The position numbers and the translations under genes are program-made. Shown here piece after piece: positions 51,439 to 60,192 of a stretch of 64,000 bases of DNA. Source of the stretch: Aureispira sp. CCB-E (GTDB taxonomy: Bacteria; Bacteroidota; Bacteroidia; Chitinophagales; Saprospiraceae); assembly GCF_031326345.1 (NCBI RefSeq), contig NZ_CP133671.1, forward strand, positions 2,790,001 to 2,854,000, given 5' to 3'. Within the stretch, counting starts at the first letter, position 1, and the number at the start of each line of letters is the position of its first letter. A model generated the notes under the pieces. That model worked only from the letters and a program-made list of their open reading frames with translations, made no database searches and had not been told where the DNA came from.

Positions 51439-52926
51439 CTAAAAACGATCAAAATGTTTGGATTTGCTTTGGTGAATTAACTTGATGACATTATTTTCCA
51501 GTTTAAAATACTGCGAGCCAACTTTAAAGGCACTACCATTTTTTTTGTCTGCCAAATCGGTAATATCTTCGTTAATAGTATGCAAAGAACCACCAGTATA
51601 ACGTGCCAAATAGATATAGTCTAAGTTGATGACATCCCCTTTGGCAATGCCACAAACGACAACCCGAACGGGTTTTCCTAACTTCATTAACCTAGGAATC
51701 AAGCGAAAATCTCGAACTCTAGAAAAGTTGTCTGCAATTAATACAACTCCTTTACATTTGGGAAATTTTTTAATGCCATAAAGAATGGCTTCGACATCAT
51801 TTTCAGGAGCTTTCCCCCCTTTTCCATTGCGCATTGCTTCAAAAGCCATTTCCTCAATTTCTTGCACATTATCAGCACTAGTGTAATAACAACCACCAGA
51901 GTAGCCCAAAGGACCATCGGGTTTGCTATCGCCATCGTTAAAAAAAACAAACTTTTCGGTGGTGTTTTTTTTGATATGGCTTCGCAAAAAGAGTAGTGTT
52001 TGGGTTAAGTACGGGTGCATACTTCCCGTTACATCTTGCACCACTACATGGTCATCCCATCGTCCTAAGGTTCGATTAAGGACAGAATAAACGACAGAAT
52101 CCTCCGTCATTTCAGCAATAACTTTTTCGGGTTCGGGAGCAGCATCCAAGTCAGGAACCTCTCGTTCCGTTATTTTCATTTCTTTGATTTCTTTGAAGCG
52201 ATATTCCTTTGGACGTTTGGGACCTTCTTTGGTAAATCGTTTTCCTTTTTTTCGACCAGCTTTGGTTTTGGACAAGTATTTTCCTGTCCAAAAGCGTTTC
52301 CGAATTTTAGTATAAGTGGTATCTTGAATAATTTTGGTTGCCGTAGACTTGTTGAGCAAGGTTTTGATTTGAGCTACTTCTTCGTTGGTTTCCAATACTT
52401 TTGTTTCTGGCTCATCAACTCTAAGGTCCATAGCGGTACTAATCGTAATCCCATTTTTGGTCGTTACTCGATGGGGTTTGAGGTAAATGACAAAACCATG
52501 AAAATAAGTTTGTGCTTCTTCATAGTCCATGGTTCCATTTTGAGCCATCAAATTCCAATCAATCAAGTTATTATTAAATGCTTGCGGAAAAAATTGTTGG
52601 AACATCTCATAACGTTCCTTGTTCAACTTGATTTGGTCAAATGTTTTACTTCTTCTAAATACCGTATAAACCAAGTCGATGCGCTCTATCATCGTATCTT
52701 TGAGTGTATGAAACAATGCTTTATCGTCTTCTGTAAATAAGAATTTTGAGTAATTCATGGGTAAGTAAATGATATACTTACTTTTTCTAGAGACATCGTA
52801 CTTTGCCAATTCGAATTCTTTGGCTTTAGACAACATTTCAGGAGATACCACAACGCTATCCATTACTTGGCTGTAAGTGAGCGAATGGAGGAATAACAAT
52901 AAGAACGCAATCAAATAAATCTTCAT
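51439..52926 (-). CDS. Secreted protein with a vWA-like domain
   Basis: 495 aa. Signal peptide (~1-19). A helical and basic middle (~180-245, KSKTAGRKKGKRF) precedes a vWA-like domain (~285-480) with VVVQDVTGSMHPYL (a MIDAS DxTGS variant), FFNDGDSKPDG and VLIADNFSRVRDF. A fairly conserved Bacteroidota family of unknown role. Its stop overlaps the broken gene on the other strand by 3 bases. No T9SS tail; it may bind a metal and a protein partner in the periplasm. Confidence 0.75.
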   Translation of the reverse strand: MKIYLIAFLLLFLHSLTYSQVMDSVVVSPEMLSKAKEFELAKYDVSRKSKYIIYLPMNYSKFLFTEDDKALFHTLKDTMIERIDLVYTVFRRSKTFDQIKLNKERYEMFQQFFPQAFNNNLIDWNLMAQNGTMDYEEAQTYFHGFVIYLKPHRVTTKNGITISTAMDLRVDEPETKVLETNEEVAQIKTLLNKSTATKIIQDTTYTKIRKRFWTGKYLSKTKAGRKKGKRFTKEGPKRPKEYRFKEIKEMKITEREVPDLDAAPEPEKVIAEMTEDSVVYSVLNRTLGRWDDHVVVQDVTGSMHPYLTQTLLFLRSHIKKNTTEKFVFFNDGDSKPDGPLGYSGGCYYTSADNVQEIEEMAFEAMRNGKGGKAPENDVEAILYGIKKFPKCKGVVLIADNFSRVRDFRLIPRLMKLGKPVRVVVCGIAKGDVINLDYIYLARYTGGSLHTINEDITDLADKKNGSAFKVGSQYFKLENNVIKLIHQSKSKHFDRF

Positions 52927-53076
52927 AACAGTTTTAATTTTGGAACAGTAAGTTACGGAGATTTTAAAAAATACAAGGAATTAAATCATCAATAGTCTGT
53001 TAAAACTATATTAGTAGCTCTAAAATAGAGGAATAAGAAACGATCAATAGTCCCAATATATTGCTAATAATAAAAC

Positions 53077-53718
53077 CTACTCATAAACATTAAAATAGAT
53101 ATATTTCCAAACTTCTTTTTCAGGATTAGGAAGACCTTTCTTGTCAAAGTACATTTGGATGCGGCGGCGGTACAACTTTCCTTTTTTCTCCAATATTTGA
53201 ACGGTACCCTTGGCGATGAATTTATCACCAGCAGAGTGGGTATAAATATGGTAATTGTTGGCATCATCTATTTTAGGGTTAATTAAAATAGAATCGGTAT
53301 AGTTGTGTATAAGAATGGTTCCTTCGGTGTAATTGGGGACCCTGACTTGTCCTAAAGAGTCACAAAAAAATAGCTTCTTATTATAAACAACAGGGTGAAA
53401 CAACCTAGGAAAGGAATCTAAAATATAAGAACACGTAATTTGAATCGTATTTGGTGCAAGGGCTGTTTGGGATTTGGTAATAATAGGAGATGCCAAGCTA
53501 TCGTATTCAAAAACAAGCTCCTTTTTATTAACAGTATATGTCCCAACGCCAATTGTCTCGCCCGAACCATCAATGTATTGATAACTAAATCTTTGATTGG
53601 GAAGTAATTTATAACAAGAAAAATACAAAGTGGTATTCTTTTCACAAATCGTTGTTTGAGAATAACTGGTTTGCCAAAAAGACAAGAGTATAAACAGCAG
53701 GCTTATCAATCGATTCAT
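53077..53718 (-). CDS. Secreted protein of unknown function
   Basis: 213 aa with a signal peptide (MNRLISLLFILLSFWQTSYS). The mature part has four cysteines (CEKN, SCY, TCSY, FCDS) that may form two disulfides, and is otherwise beta-rich with repeated Tyr/Phe. It starts 4 bases after the polX stop on the same strand, so it is probably co-transcribed with polX, but no functional link is apparent. Not recognised. Confidence 0.7.
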   Translation of the reverse strand: MNRLISLLFILLSFWQTSYSQTTICEKNTTLYFSCYKLLPNQRFSYQYIDGSGETIGVGTYTVNKKELVFEYDSLASPIITKSQTALAPNTIQITCSYILDSFPRLFHPVVYNKKLFFCDSLGQVRVPNYTEGTILIHNYTDSILINPKIDDANNYHIYTHSAGDKFIAKGTVQILEKKGKLYRRRIQMYFDKKGLPNPEKEVWKYIYFNVYE

Positions 53719-53722
53719 AAGA

Positions 53723-55417
53723 TTACTTTTTGGTAGATATTAAGGCTTCAAAATCACTTGCTGATAAGCTATTGACACACATTTCTTTATTTAATAAGCC
53801 CTTTCTAGCTGCCAAAACTCCAAAATGAACATCGTGCACTCCTTCCAAACTATGGGCATCTGGATTGATTGCAATTTTTACCCCTTGCTCTAAAGCATAA
53901 GGAATCCAAGTATGATCCAAATCTAAGCGAAGCGGATTGGCATTGATTTCTATAATAACACGATGCGCAGCGCAAGCATCAATAACAGCTTTATGGTCGA
54001 TAGGGTAGCCTTCTCTGGATAGTAAAATTCTTCCTGTTGGATGTCCCAAGATGGTGGTATAAGGATTTTTAATGGCTGTAATTAAGCGTTGTGTTGCTCT
54101 GTCCTTATCCATGCGCAAGGTAGAATGGATAGAAGCAATAACAAAGTCAAATTTTTCTAGAATTGTATGATCATAATCTAAGCTGCCATCGTATAAAATA
54201 TCAGATTCTATTCCTTTAAAAATTTTAAACGGAGCTAGTTTTTCATTTAAAGCATCAATTTCTTCCATTTGAGCTAAGACTCGTTCTACTTGCAAGCCAT
54301 TAGCATAAAAAGCAGATTTGGAATGGTCGGTAATTCCTAGATAGGTGTAACCTTGTTCTTGAACATAAGTAGCCATTTGTTCTAAGGTATTGGCACCATC
54401 ACTCCACGTGCTGTGTGCATGCAGAATGCCTTTGATGTCTTGTTCTTGAATCAGCTCAGGAACAAAACCTCCTTTTATTTTAAAAATAATTTTGGAAACA
54501 TCTCGTATTTCTGGGGCGATAAATGGCAAACCTGCGGCTGCAAAAATAGCTTGTTCATCCATGTCTTTTAATTCTTGGGGGTTGTTGTGTCGCCAATCTA
54601 TTGGGGTGTCAAAAGCAGTCTCAAACAAGTCTTTGTTAAACGACTCTGTGCCCGTTGTTCGGAGCAAATTATAGCCAAAAAAGTCTGCATCAGAGGTACA
54701 CAAAATAACAGGAATACCTTGATCGGGCGTTTTGCAATGATAGACTGGCGTTGTTCCATCGTGTTTGTCTAAAACTAAGATGTTTTCATCAAAAATGGCT
54801 TGAATATCGTGTTGACCAATAAGGATAGCAATGGCTTCTAAGATAGGTTCTAAGCGTCTAATTTTGCCTGTTAAACTAACCAATTCTGTGTCCAATGTTT
54901 CCTGTATATCTAAAACCAAATTTTCCGCTTCTTCCTCTAGTTTGGCAAAGTGAAATTTATCAATAGATTGAAAGAAATATTCCAACTGTTTTTTTATTGT
55001 TGCTTGTGTTTTTATTCCAAAACCTTTTAGAGAAACCAAACGATTTTCATTACAAGCATAAAGTAACTCTCCTGGTGATTGAATTTCTAATTCTTCCCAC
55101 AGTAACTTTATCTTTTTTATACCAAGTCCTTTTATGCCAAGCAGTTGTACGATGCCTGTAGGTGTGGTGGCTTTATAGTCTTCTAGCAACTTCATTTTGC
55201 CATCTTTCTGCAACTCCATGACTTTTTGACCAATAGCATCTCCAATCCCCTTTACTTGCTTGACTTCTGCAAGACTCATATCATCCAAGGCTTCTGTCAC
55301 TCCACGAAGAATTCGATAAGCATTGCTATACGATTTAATGCGATAACTATTCTCTCCGTTTAATTCCATCAATTTAGCTAGGGTTTGAAACTGATTGGCG
55401 TATTCTTTATTTGTCAT
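53723..55417 (-). CDS. polX: PolX-family protein with degenerate polymerase palm and intact PHP nuclease
   Basis: 564 aa from ATG 55417. N-terminal HhH_8 and fingers region (~1-150) with VKQVKGIGDAIGQKV and LLGIKGLGIKKIKLLW. In the palm, where bacterial PolX has GSxRRxxETxxDxD, this protein has TGKIRRLEPILEAIAILI: both catalytic aspartates are missing, and the third (in VDLR) is replaced by VILCT. The C-terminal PHP domain (~330-560) keeps its metal ligands: HAHSTWSDG, ITDHSKS, GIESDIL, SIHS, GHPTG, NPDAH. It should be a 3'-5' exonuclease or phosphoesterase that may bind gapped DNA but not extend it. Confidence 0.88.
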   Translation of the reverse strand: MTNKEYANQFQTLAKLMELNGENSYRIKSYSNAYRILRGVTEALDDMSLAEVKQVKGIGDAIGQKVMELQKDGKMKLLEDYKATTPTGIVQLLGIKGLGIKKIKLLWEELEIQSPGELLYACNENRLVSLKGFGIKTQATIKKQLEYFFQSIDKFHFAKLEEEAENLVLDIQETLDTELVSLTGKIRRLEPILEAIAILIGQHDIQAIFDENILVLDKHDGTTPVYHCKTPDQGIPVILCTSDADFFGYNLLRTTGTESFNKDLFETAFDTPIDWRHNNPQELKDMDEQAIFAAAGLPFIAPEIRDVSKIIFKIKGGFVPELIQEQDIKGILHAHSTWSDGANTLEQMATYVQEQGYTYLGITDHSKSAFYANGLQVERVLAQMEEIDALNEKLAPFKIFKGIESDILYDGSLDYDHTILEKFDFVIASIHSTLRMDKDRATQRLITAIKNPYTTILGHPTGRILLSREGYPIDHKAVIDACAAHRVIIEINANPLRLDLDHTWIPYALEQGVKIAINPDAHSLEGVHDVHFGVLAARKGLLNKEMCVNSLSASDFEALISTKK

Positions 55418-55450
55418 GTTATAATATTCTCTTTTGGTGTGTTTAATCAA

Positions 55451-55470
55451 TAGTTAGCTGCGCTGCTACT
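55451..55470 (+). repeat. Dispersed hairpin repeat, half copy (j)
   Basis: TAGTTAGCTGCGCTGCTACT, identical to the first 20 bases of copy (c), also with the CAA flank. It lies in the polX leader and is followed by a TAGCCTT/AAGGCTA hairpin at 55484-55500. Confidence 0.75.
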
Positions 55471-55543
55471 ATTTAATAGCAGATAGCCTTTAGAAGGCTA
55501 AAAAGCCCCATAAAGGTAATAAAAATAGTAGAAATAAAGAGCA

Positions 55544-56590
55544 TCAGTATTTGACTTGGCATTTAGGAAGCAAGGTCTTGATGCGGGTAATTTCGTCCTC
55601 TGTCAAGGCACAATCCCACAACCAAAGTAGCTTCAATTTTTTGAGTTGTGCAATACTATCAGGGAGCTGAATTCCGACATTACCAGTAAGTTTTAGTGAT
55701 TTTAGTTGGCTTAAACGTCCAATACTTTCGGGAAGCGTTTTTAGTTGGCTGTCAAAAACGTATAGTTCTTTCAAGTTAGATAATTGCCCAATGGATTGGG
55801 GGAGTGCTTGTATTTTTGTTTTCCCAAGGTGCAGTTTTTCTAGGTTGGTCAAATAGCCAATAGATTCAGATATTGATATAATCGGATTATCACTAAAATA
55901 GAACGTTTCTACATGCTTAAAATCTTTAATGTAATCTGGAATTTCAGTAAGCTGATTATGGGATAAATTTAATTCTTTGATGGCTGTCAATTGGCTCAAT
56001 ACCTTGGGAATACTGGTGAGTTTGTTGCTGTGTATGTATAACGTATGTAAACGGGTTAAATTACGAAAGGAATCAGGCAAGGATTCCAACTGGTTGTAGT
56101 TTAGTCGGAGACGTTGCAAGCGATGAAGATTGTCAATAGATTTTGGGATAAAACTAAGCTGATTGTGAGAAATAGTAAGGTCTTCTAGATGGCTCATCCT
56201 TAAGATACAAGCAGGAAAAATACTAAAAGCATTAGAACTAACATTCAGCTCCTCCAAATCTTTTAAATAGGCTAATGTGTCAGGAAGGGTTTTTAGTTGA
56301 TTGTTTCCTAAATACAAACGTTGTAAATTAAATAAACGCCCAATTAAATCAGGCAACTCGTTTAAATCTAGTTGATTGAGGTAGGCATGTGTTTTTCTTG
56401 TGATCTCATCCAAATAGTCTTCTAAGATACGTTTTTTGAAGCGATATTTTTTGACATCAGAAAGCCATTTTAGCACTAGCTCATATTCTTCCAGTACGAT
56501 AGCATTGGCTTTAGATAACTCAATGGCTAAATTAATATTCTCTACTTTGGAAGTCTGTATAAGTTGGTATAGTTTCTCCTTATCTGTCAT
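55544..56590 (-). CDS. Cytoplasmic leucine-rich-repeat protein (LRR-1)
   Basis: 348 aa without leader. N-terminal helical domain (~1-70, TDKEKLYQLIQTSKVENINLAIEL), then ~10 LRRs (NLxxLxLxxNQLxSLPxSIGxL) and the cap LPKCQVKY. Last gene of a three-gene operon; its start overlaps the previous gene's end by four bases (ATGA). LRR proteins of this type bind proteins. The function is unknown. Confidence 0.88.
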   Translation of the reverse strand: MTDKEKLYQLIQTSKVENINLAIELSKANAIVLEEYELVLKWLSDVKKYRFKKRILEDYLDEITRKTHAYLNQLDLNELPDLIGRLFNLQRLYLGNNQLKTLPDTLAYLKDLEELNVSSNAFSIFPACILRMSHLEDLTISHNQLSFIPKSIDNLHRLQRLRLNYNQLESLPDSFRNLTRLHTLYIHSNKLTSIPKVLSQLTAIKELNLSHNQLTEIPDYIKDFKHVETFYFSDNPIISISESIGYLTNLEKLHLGKTKIQALPQSIGQLSNLKELYVFDSQLKTLPESIGRLSQLKSLKLTGNVGIQLPDSIAQLKKLKLLWLWDCALTEDEITRIKTLLPKCQVKY

Positions 56591-57303
56591 GATTGCCCAA
56601 CAATAATTTTACAGGTCGGTAATAGTGTTTGTACTTTTAGTAAGGCATTTTTAGGGATAGGGTTGTTACTTAAATCAAGAATTTCAAGTTGTTGCAATTC
56701 TTTGATGAACGTGGGAATCACCGTAATTTGATTGCCTTGCAAATGAAGTGTTTTTAAATTGGAAAGCCATGCAATATCTGTAGGAATTTCTAACAGCTGA
56801 TTATTGGCAATGGACAAATGCTGTAGATGCAACAATTGAGCCAAGGAATCTGGCAATATACTTAACTGGTTATTAGACAAGTCTAAATGCTTTAGGGTGG
56901 GTAATAAGCCAATAGATTCAGGAAGTGCTAGTAGTTGATTACCTTGCAGTTCTAGTTGCTCAATTTTGGGCAGCATACCCAAAGACATAGGAATCATATG
57001 AAGCTTGTTATAACTCAAATCCAATTGTTTTAAATTACTAAGCACACCAAAGTTACTAGGAATTTGTTCTAGATTATGTTCAGCCAAACAAATGCTTTCT
57101 AAAGAAAATAGCTCTAACAATAAAAGTTCTAGAGCGTTGATCGTAGGGGCAATAAGTTGTTGCTCTTGTAACCAATCGGCTAGTTGCAGATAAGGCTTCC
57201 AGTCAAAATTAGCATTCGAAAAACTTTGCAAGTGCAGCGCTTTAGCAATGTTTGTTACTATACCTGTTCGTAATAATTGTTGTATCTGTAAATTTGAACC
57301 CAT
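56587..57303 (-). CDS. Cytoplasmic leucine-rich-repeat protein (LRR-2)
   Basis: 238 aa. Short N-terminal domain (~1-60) with SNLQIQQLLRTGIVTNIAKAL, then ~6 LRRs (LKHLDLSNNQLSILPDSLAQL) and the cap LPTCKIIVGQS. Middle gene of the operon, 6 bases after LRR-3 and overlapping LRR-1 by four bases. Same repeat class as its neighbours, so probably produced by tandem duplication. Confidence 0.88.
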   Translation of the reverse strand: MGSNLQIQQLLRTGIVTNIAKALHLQSFSNANFDWKPYLQLADWLQEQQLIAPTINALELLLLELFSLESICLAEHNLEQIPSNFGVLSNLKQLDLSYNKLHMIPMSLGMLPKIEQLELQGNQLLALPESIGLLPTLKHLDLSNNQLSILPDSLAQLLHLQHLSIANNQLLEIPTDIAWLSNLKTLHLQGNQITVIPTFIKELQQLEILDLSNNPIPKNALLKVQTLLPTCKIIVGQS

Positions 57304-57309
57304 TGTAAG

Positions 57310-57867
57310 CTAATTAAATAGAGACTGTAGAAATGCCTGAACTTTATTTGAGCCAACTAATATACTAATTTTATGCTGCTCTCCAATAGCAGTACCTGTC
57401 AAATGAATTTCTGTTAAGTATTTTAAATTTAAAACTTCGGGAGGAAAAGAGCTCAAATTTCGACACCCGCTTAAATCAAGTACGGTTAGGCTGTGCAAAT
57501 GACCGACAGACTTGGGCAAATTAACAATGGTTGTAGAAATGATTTTTAATTGCTCTAAATCTCGTAAATATGGAATTGGAAAAGCATCTAAAATATTGTG
57601 GTTTAGTTTTAACCATCTCACTTTTAGCATATATTGTAATGATTCTTCCATGTCATCACTATTCATACTATTTAAGTTAGCTAGTAGGCGTAATCCAACT
57701 AAGCTCTTGTAATCTTTTGCTTGTAAAAGTGCTTTAAATTGTTCTTGAACATATTGTTCTAGTCTAGAATCATTTTGCCAAATGAGCATCGCAAGACGAA
57801 TATTTTTTTCGTCCCAAGAGTTAATTAATTCTAGTAAGTTTTTTTGTTCTTTCTCAATATCTTTCAC
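57310..57867 (-). CDS. Short leucine-rich-repeat protein (LRR-3)
   Basis: 185 aa. The N-terminal helical domain (KDIEKEQKNLLELINSWDEKNIRLAMLIWQNDSRL) clearly resembles that of LRR-1 and LRR-4. Only ~4 degenerate LRRs follow (LKIISTTIVNLPKSVGHLHSL, LTVLDLSGCRNLSSFP) before the protein ends in HKISILVGSNKVQAFLQ. First gene of the operon. The short, worn repeat array suggests a shrinking or truncated paralogue. Confidence 0.8.
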   Translation of the reverse strand: MKDIEKEQKNLLELINSWDEKNIRLAMLIWQNDSRLEQYVQEQFKALLQAKDYKSLVGLRLLANLNSMNSDDMEESLQYMLKVRWLKLNHNILDAFPIPYLRDLEQLKIISTTIVNLPKSVGHLHSLTVLDLSGCRNLSSFPPEVLNLKYLTEIHLTGTAIGEQHKISILVGSNKVQAFLQSLFN

Positions 57868-59067
57868 GATGAATAAAAATAAGAGTGCTCTAAAAAATTG
57901 TCTTTGGTTGTCATGGCTAGTCTAACTATGTTGCAATTGCAGAAACCAAAGCGTCCAAAAATTTATTAACGAATGTTTTGTTTATAACAGTCTGTGCGAC
58001 TCTTCAAGATATTTTTTGTTATCTAAAATGCCACATCCATGCTTTGTTTGGATACGAATAAAAGCTATTGGAGAGCTTAGAAGAGTCTAATATATTATTA
58101 AAATAAAATTATAACCTCAGGGTATAAGCAGGTGAAAAATTCTAAAGTAATGAATCTGTTTTACCTTGTAAGAGTAGCTAGTTGTATTGCTACGACATGG
58201 TTTTAAGGAACGATTGTTAGGTGTCAGCTTTGTTTATGAATGCTTTTCATGATTTTTTGAAATTCATTTTTGATTGATAATCAGTTTTTTTGAAAATGAT
58301 AATTTTTAAGAATTATAAAATGATAATCATAGACCCTACAAAAGTGTTAAGTTTCTTACTACATAGATCGTACAAAAGGTATTCACCCAATCAATTGATT
58401 GCCAAAGGTTTTTTATTATTGAATGTAAGATAGACATAATAAACGCTATGATTAATATGAACCAATGGCAGTTTGGGCAGAGACTATATGGCAAAACTAA
58501 ATGATTGCTAAGTAATAAGCATACAAAGCCAGCTCCCAAAGCATAGGTTTGGATAGATAAATCAGCGTTTGAAACACTTTGTGTATCAGATGACGACTAC
58601 AAATGAGTTGATAGGATTCAATGACTTATCAAAAGTAGAGAATCACAAATAAATTTTGTGCGCGTATGTTATTTAGATAGTTTGTTGCGTTCGTAAGAAC
58701 GTTATCGCTTCGTTAGTTCTCTACAATCAATAGCTTTTGGATCTTATGCTAACTCGGCAAGTTTGGCTAACAAAAATAAAACTAATACGGTATCCTTTTT
58801 TCAATTCCATATAGTTCGCTCAAGAAAAATAGTTAAAACTAATTTCTAATTCATTCAAAAACTACTCATTTGTGATAACCATCTATTGTATGATTAACCC
58901 GTCAATGATTAAAAATAGAATGGGCTTAAAATAGAATTAATAACTGAAAAATGTAAAAAAAAAATAAAAAAAATGTCCTATTGCTGTGTTTTATTTTTAT
59001 CCCAATTTGTGCATTAAAATTTTTCCTAACTATTCATTAATTGGGGACAGGCATAAGTATAAAAAGC
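57868..59067. other. 1.2 kb gene-free region between LRR operons
   Basis: AT-rich; holds repeat copy (k) and a CGTTC-GTAA-GAACG mini hairpin near 58689 within a repeat-like stretch (58674-58715). The 67-aa minus-strand ORF at 58336-58539 has no support. No LRR remnant was found. Confidence 0.5.
58175..58201 (+). repeat. Dispersed hairpin repeat, degenerate copy (k)
   Basis: TAGCTAGTTGTATTGCTACG then ACATGGT aligns along the left arm of copy (c) and keeps the GCTAC core. Confidence 0.5.
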
Positions 59068-60192
59068 TTAAAAGGTTATTTTAGTATTGGGTAAGTGCAT
59101 TTGTATGCTTTGTTGTTCTTGCAAGGACAACCGTTTATTTTGACTTAAATCTAAAGTAGTTAGTTGTTGTAAGTTTTGAATAGACGAAGGTAGTGTTTTG
59201 AGTTTATTATTGTTCAGATTTAATACTTTTAAGGAACTAGCATTACCAATACTATGAGGTAACTGTCGTAAAAAATTGCTGTACAAATCTAGATGAACCA
59301 ATTGAGTTAGATTGCCAATGCTTTCAGGTAACTCTATCAAACGGGTATGACCACATTCCAAGGTTTTGAGTTTTTGCAACTCTCCAATGTCATTGGGCAA
59401 ATCCATTAAGGGATTATCATTTAATCTCAAATGATTTAAGTGACTTAATTCTGAGATAAAAGAGGGCAATGAAGAAAGATTATTATCTGAAAGGTCTAAG
59501 TATTCCAAATTGTTAAACTGTTCTAGAAAAGCAGGAAGTTCCTTTAGGTGTAAACGATCTAGAGATAACTTTTTGAGTCGTTTGAAATTCCCTATAAAAA
59601 TAGGTACTGCTTCTAAAGGACAACTCGAAAGTCTTAACATTTCTAATCGTTCCAACTGAGCCATGCTTTCAGGTAAATACTTGACTTGCGTAAAGCCAAT
59701 GTTTAACTCCTCCAACGCTTGTAAGTTTCCAATGCTCTCTGGAAGTGTTTTTAAGTCTCGACAGCCATAGAGTTTTAATTGTTTAAGTTCTGAGAGCTGT
59801 CCGAGAGACGCTGGCAACGATGTAATAGGGCAACTAGAAATACTAAGGGATTCTAAATTGGCAAGATTTCCAATTGAATCAGGAATTTCTTGAATTTCGT
59901 CATACTCAAAATGTAGTGTCTTGATGTGGTATTGACCATATGGAGTACCCCAAAGGTCTATTTTTTTTTGTTCTGAGCATTTACCCTCTTTGATGTAAGA
60001 AAAAATAGTGGGCAAAGATTGGACGCTTTTTCGATTGAATAATTCTAATAATGGTTGAAAATAAGCTTCTACCTCTGCAATTAATGCTTTGGGTTGGCTT
60101 TTTAAAAGCTGTATACCCAAGGCTGTATTTTCATCGCCACTAATTAATAATTGGCAAATATGCTCCAAGTTTTTAGATTCAAAATTACTCAT
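59068..60192 (-). CDS. Cytoplasmic leucine-rich-repeat protein (LRR-4)
   Basis: 374 aa, no leader. N-terminal helical domain (SNFESKNLEHICQLLISGDENTALGIQLL, then AYFQPLLELF), a small link with CSEQKKIDLWGTPYG, then ~11 LRRs (SIGNLANLESLSISSCPITSLPAS) and the cap MHLPNTKITF. Its start overlaps the end of LRR-5 by eight bases, so they are translationally coupled. Confidence 0.88.
   Translation of the reverse strand: MSNFESKNLEHICQLLISGDENTALGIQLLKSQPKALIAEVEAYFQPLLELFNRKSVQSLPTIFSYIKEGKCSEQKKIDLWGTPYGQYHIKTLHFEYDEIQEIPDSIGNLANLESLSISSCPITSLPASLGQLSELKQLKLYGCRDLKTLPESIGNLQALEELNIGFTQVKYLPESMAQLERLEMLRLSSCPLEAVPIFIGNFKRLKKLSLDRLHLKELPAFLEQFNNLEYLDLSDNNLSSLPSFISELSHLNHLRLNDNPLMDLPNDIGELQKLKTLECGHTRLIELPESIGNLTQLVHLDLYSNFLRQLPHSIGNASSLKVLNLNNNKLKTLPSSIQNLQQLTTLDLSQNKRLSLQEQQSIQMHLPNTKITF

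Larger units (their letters stand above)
49924..51442 (+). pseudogene. Small gene split by the IS3 element
   Basis: The frame from 49924 reads PYYITGSTNGKHRSSFFRER and on to YKLMDDVE, then is cut at 50083 inside a codon. If the IS (50084-51362) and one AAC duplication are removed, reading continues as QMRPSFIKIMKMDSALYQYP and IEGRY, with stop at 51440-51442. That gives ~78 codons. The true start is unclear: an ATG at 49914 is one frame off. The product is not recognised. Its stop overlaps that of the convergent vWA gene. Confidence 0.75.

Noticed and set aside
58336-58539. 67-aa minus-strand ORF between the LRR operons
   Set aside because: No start context, motif or terminator, and composition like the surrounding non-coding DNA.
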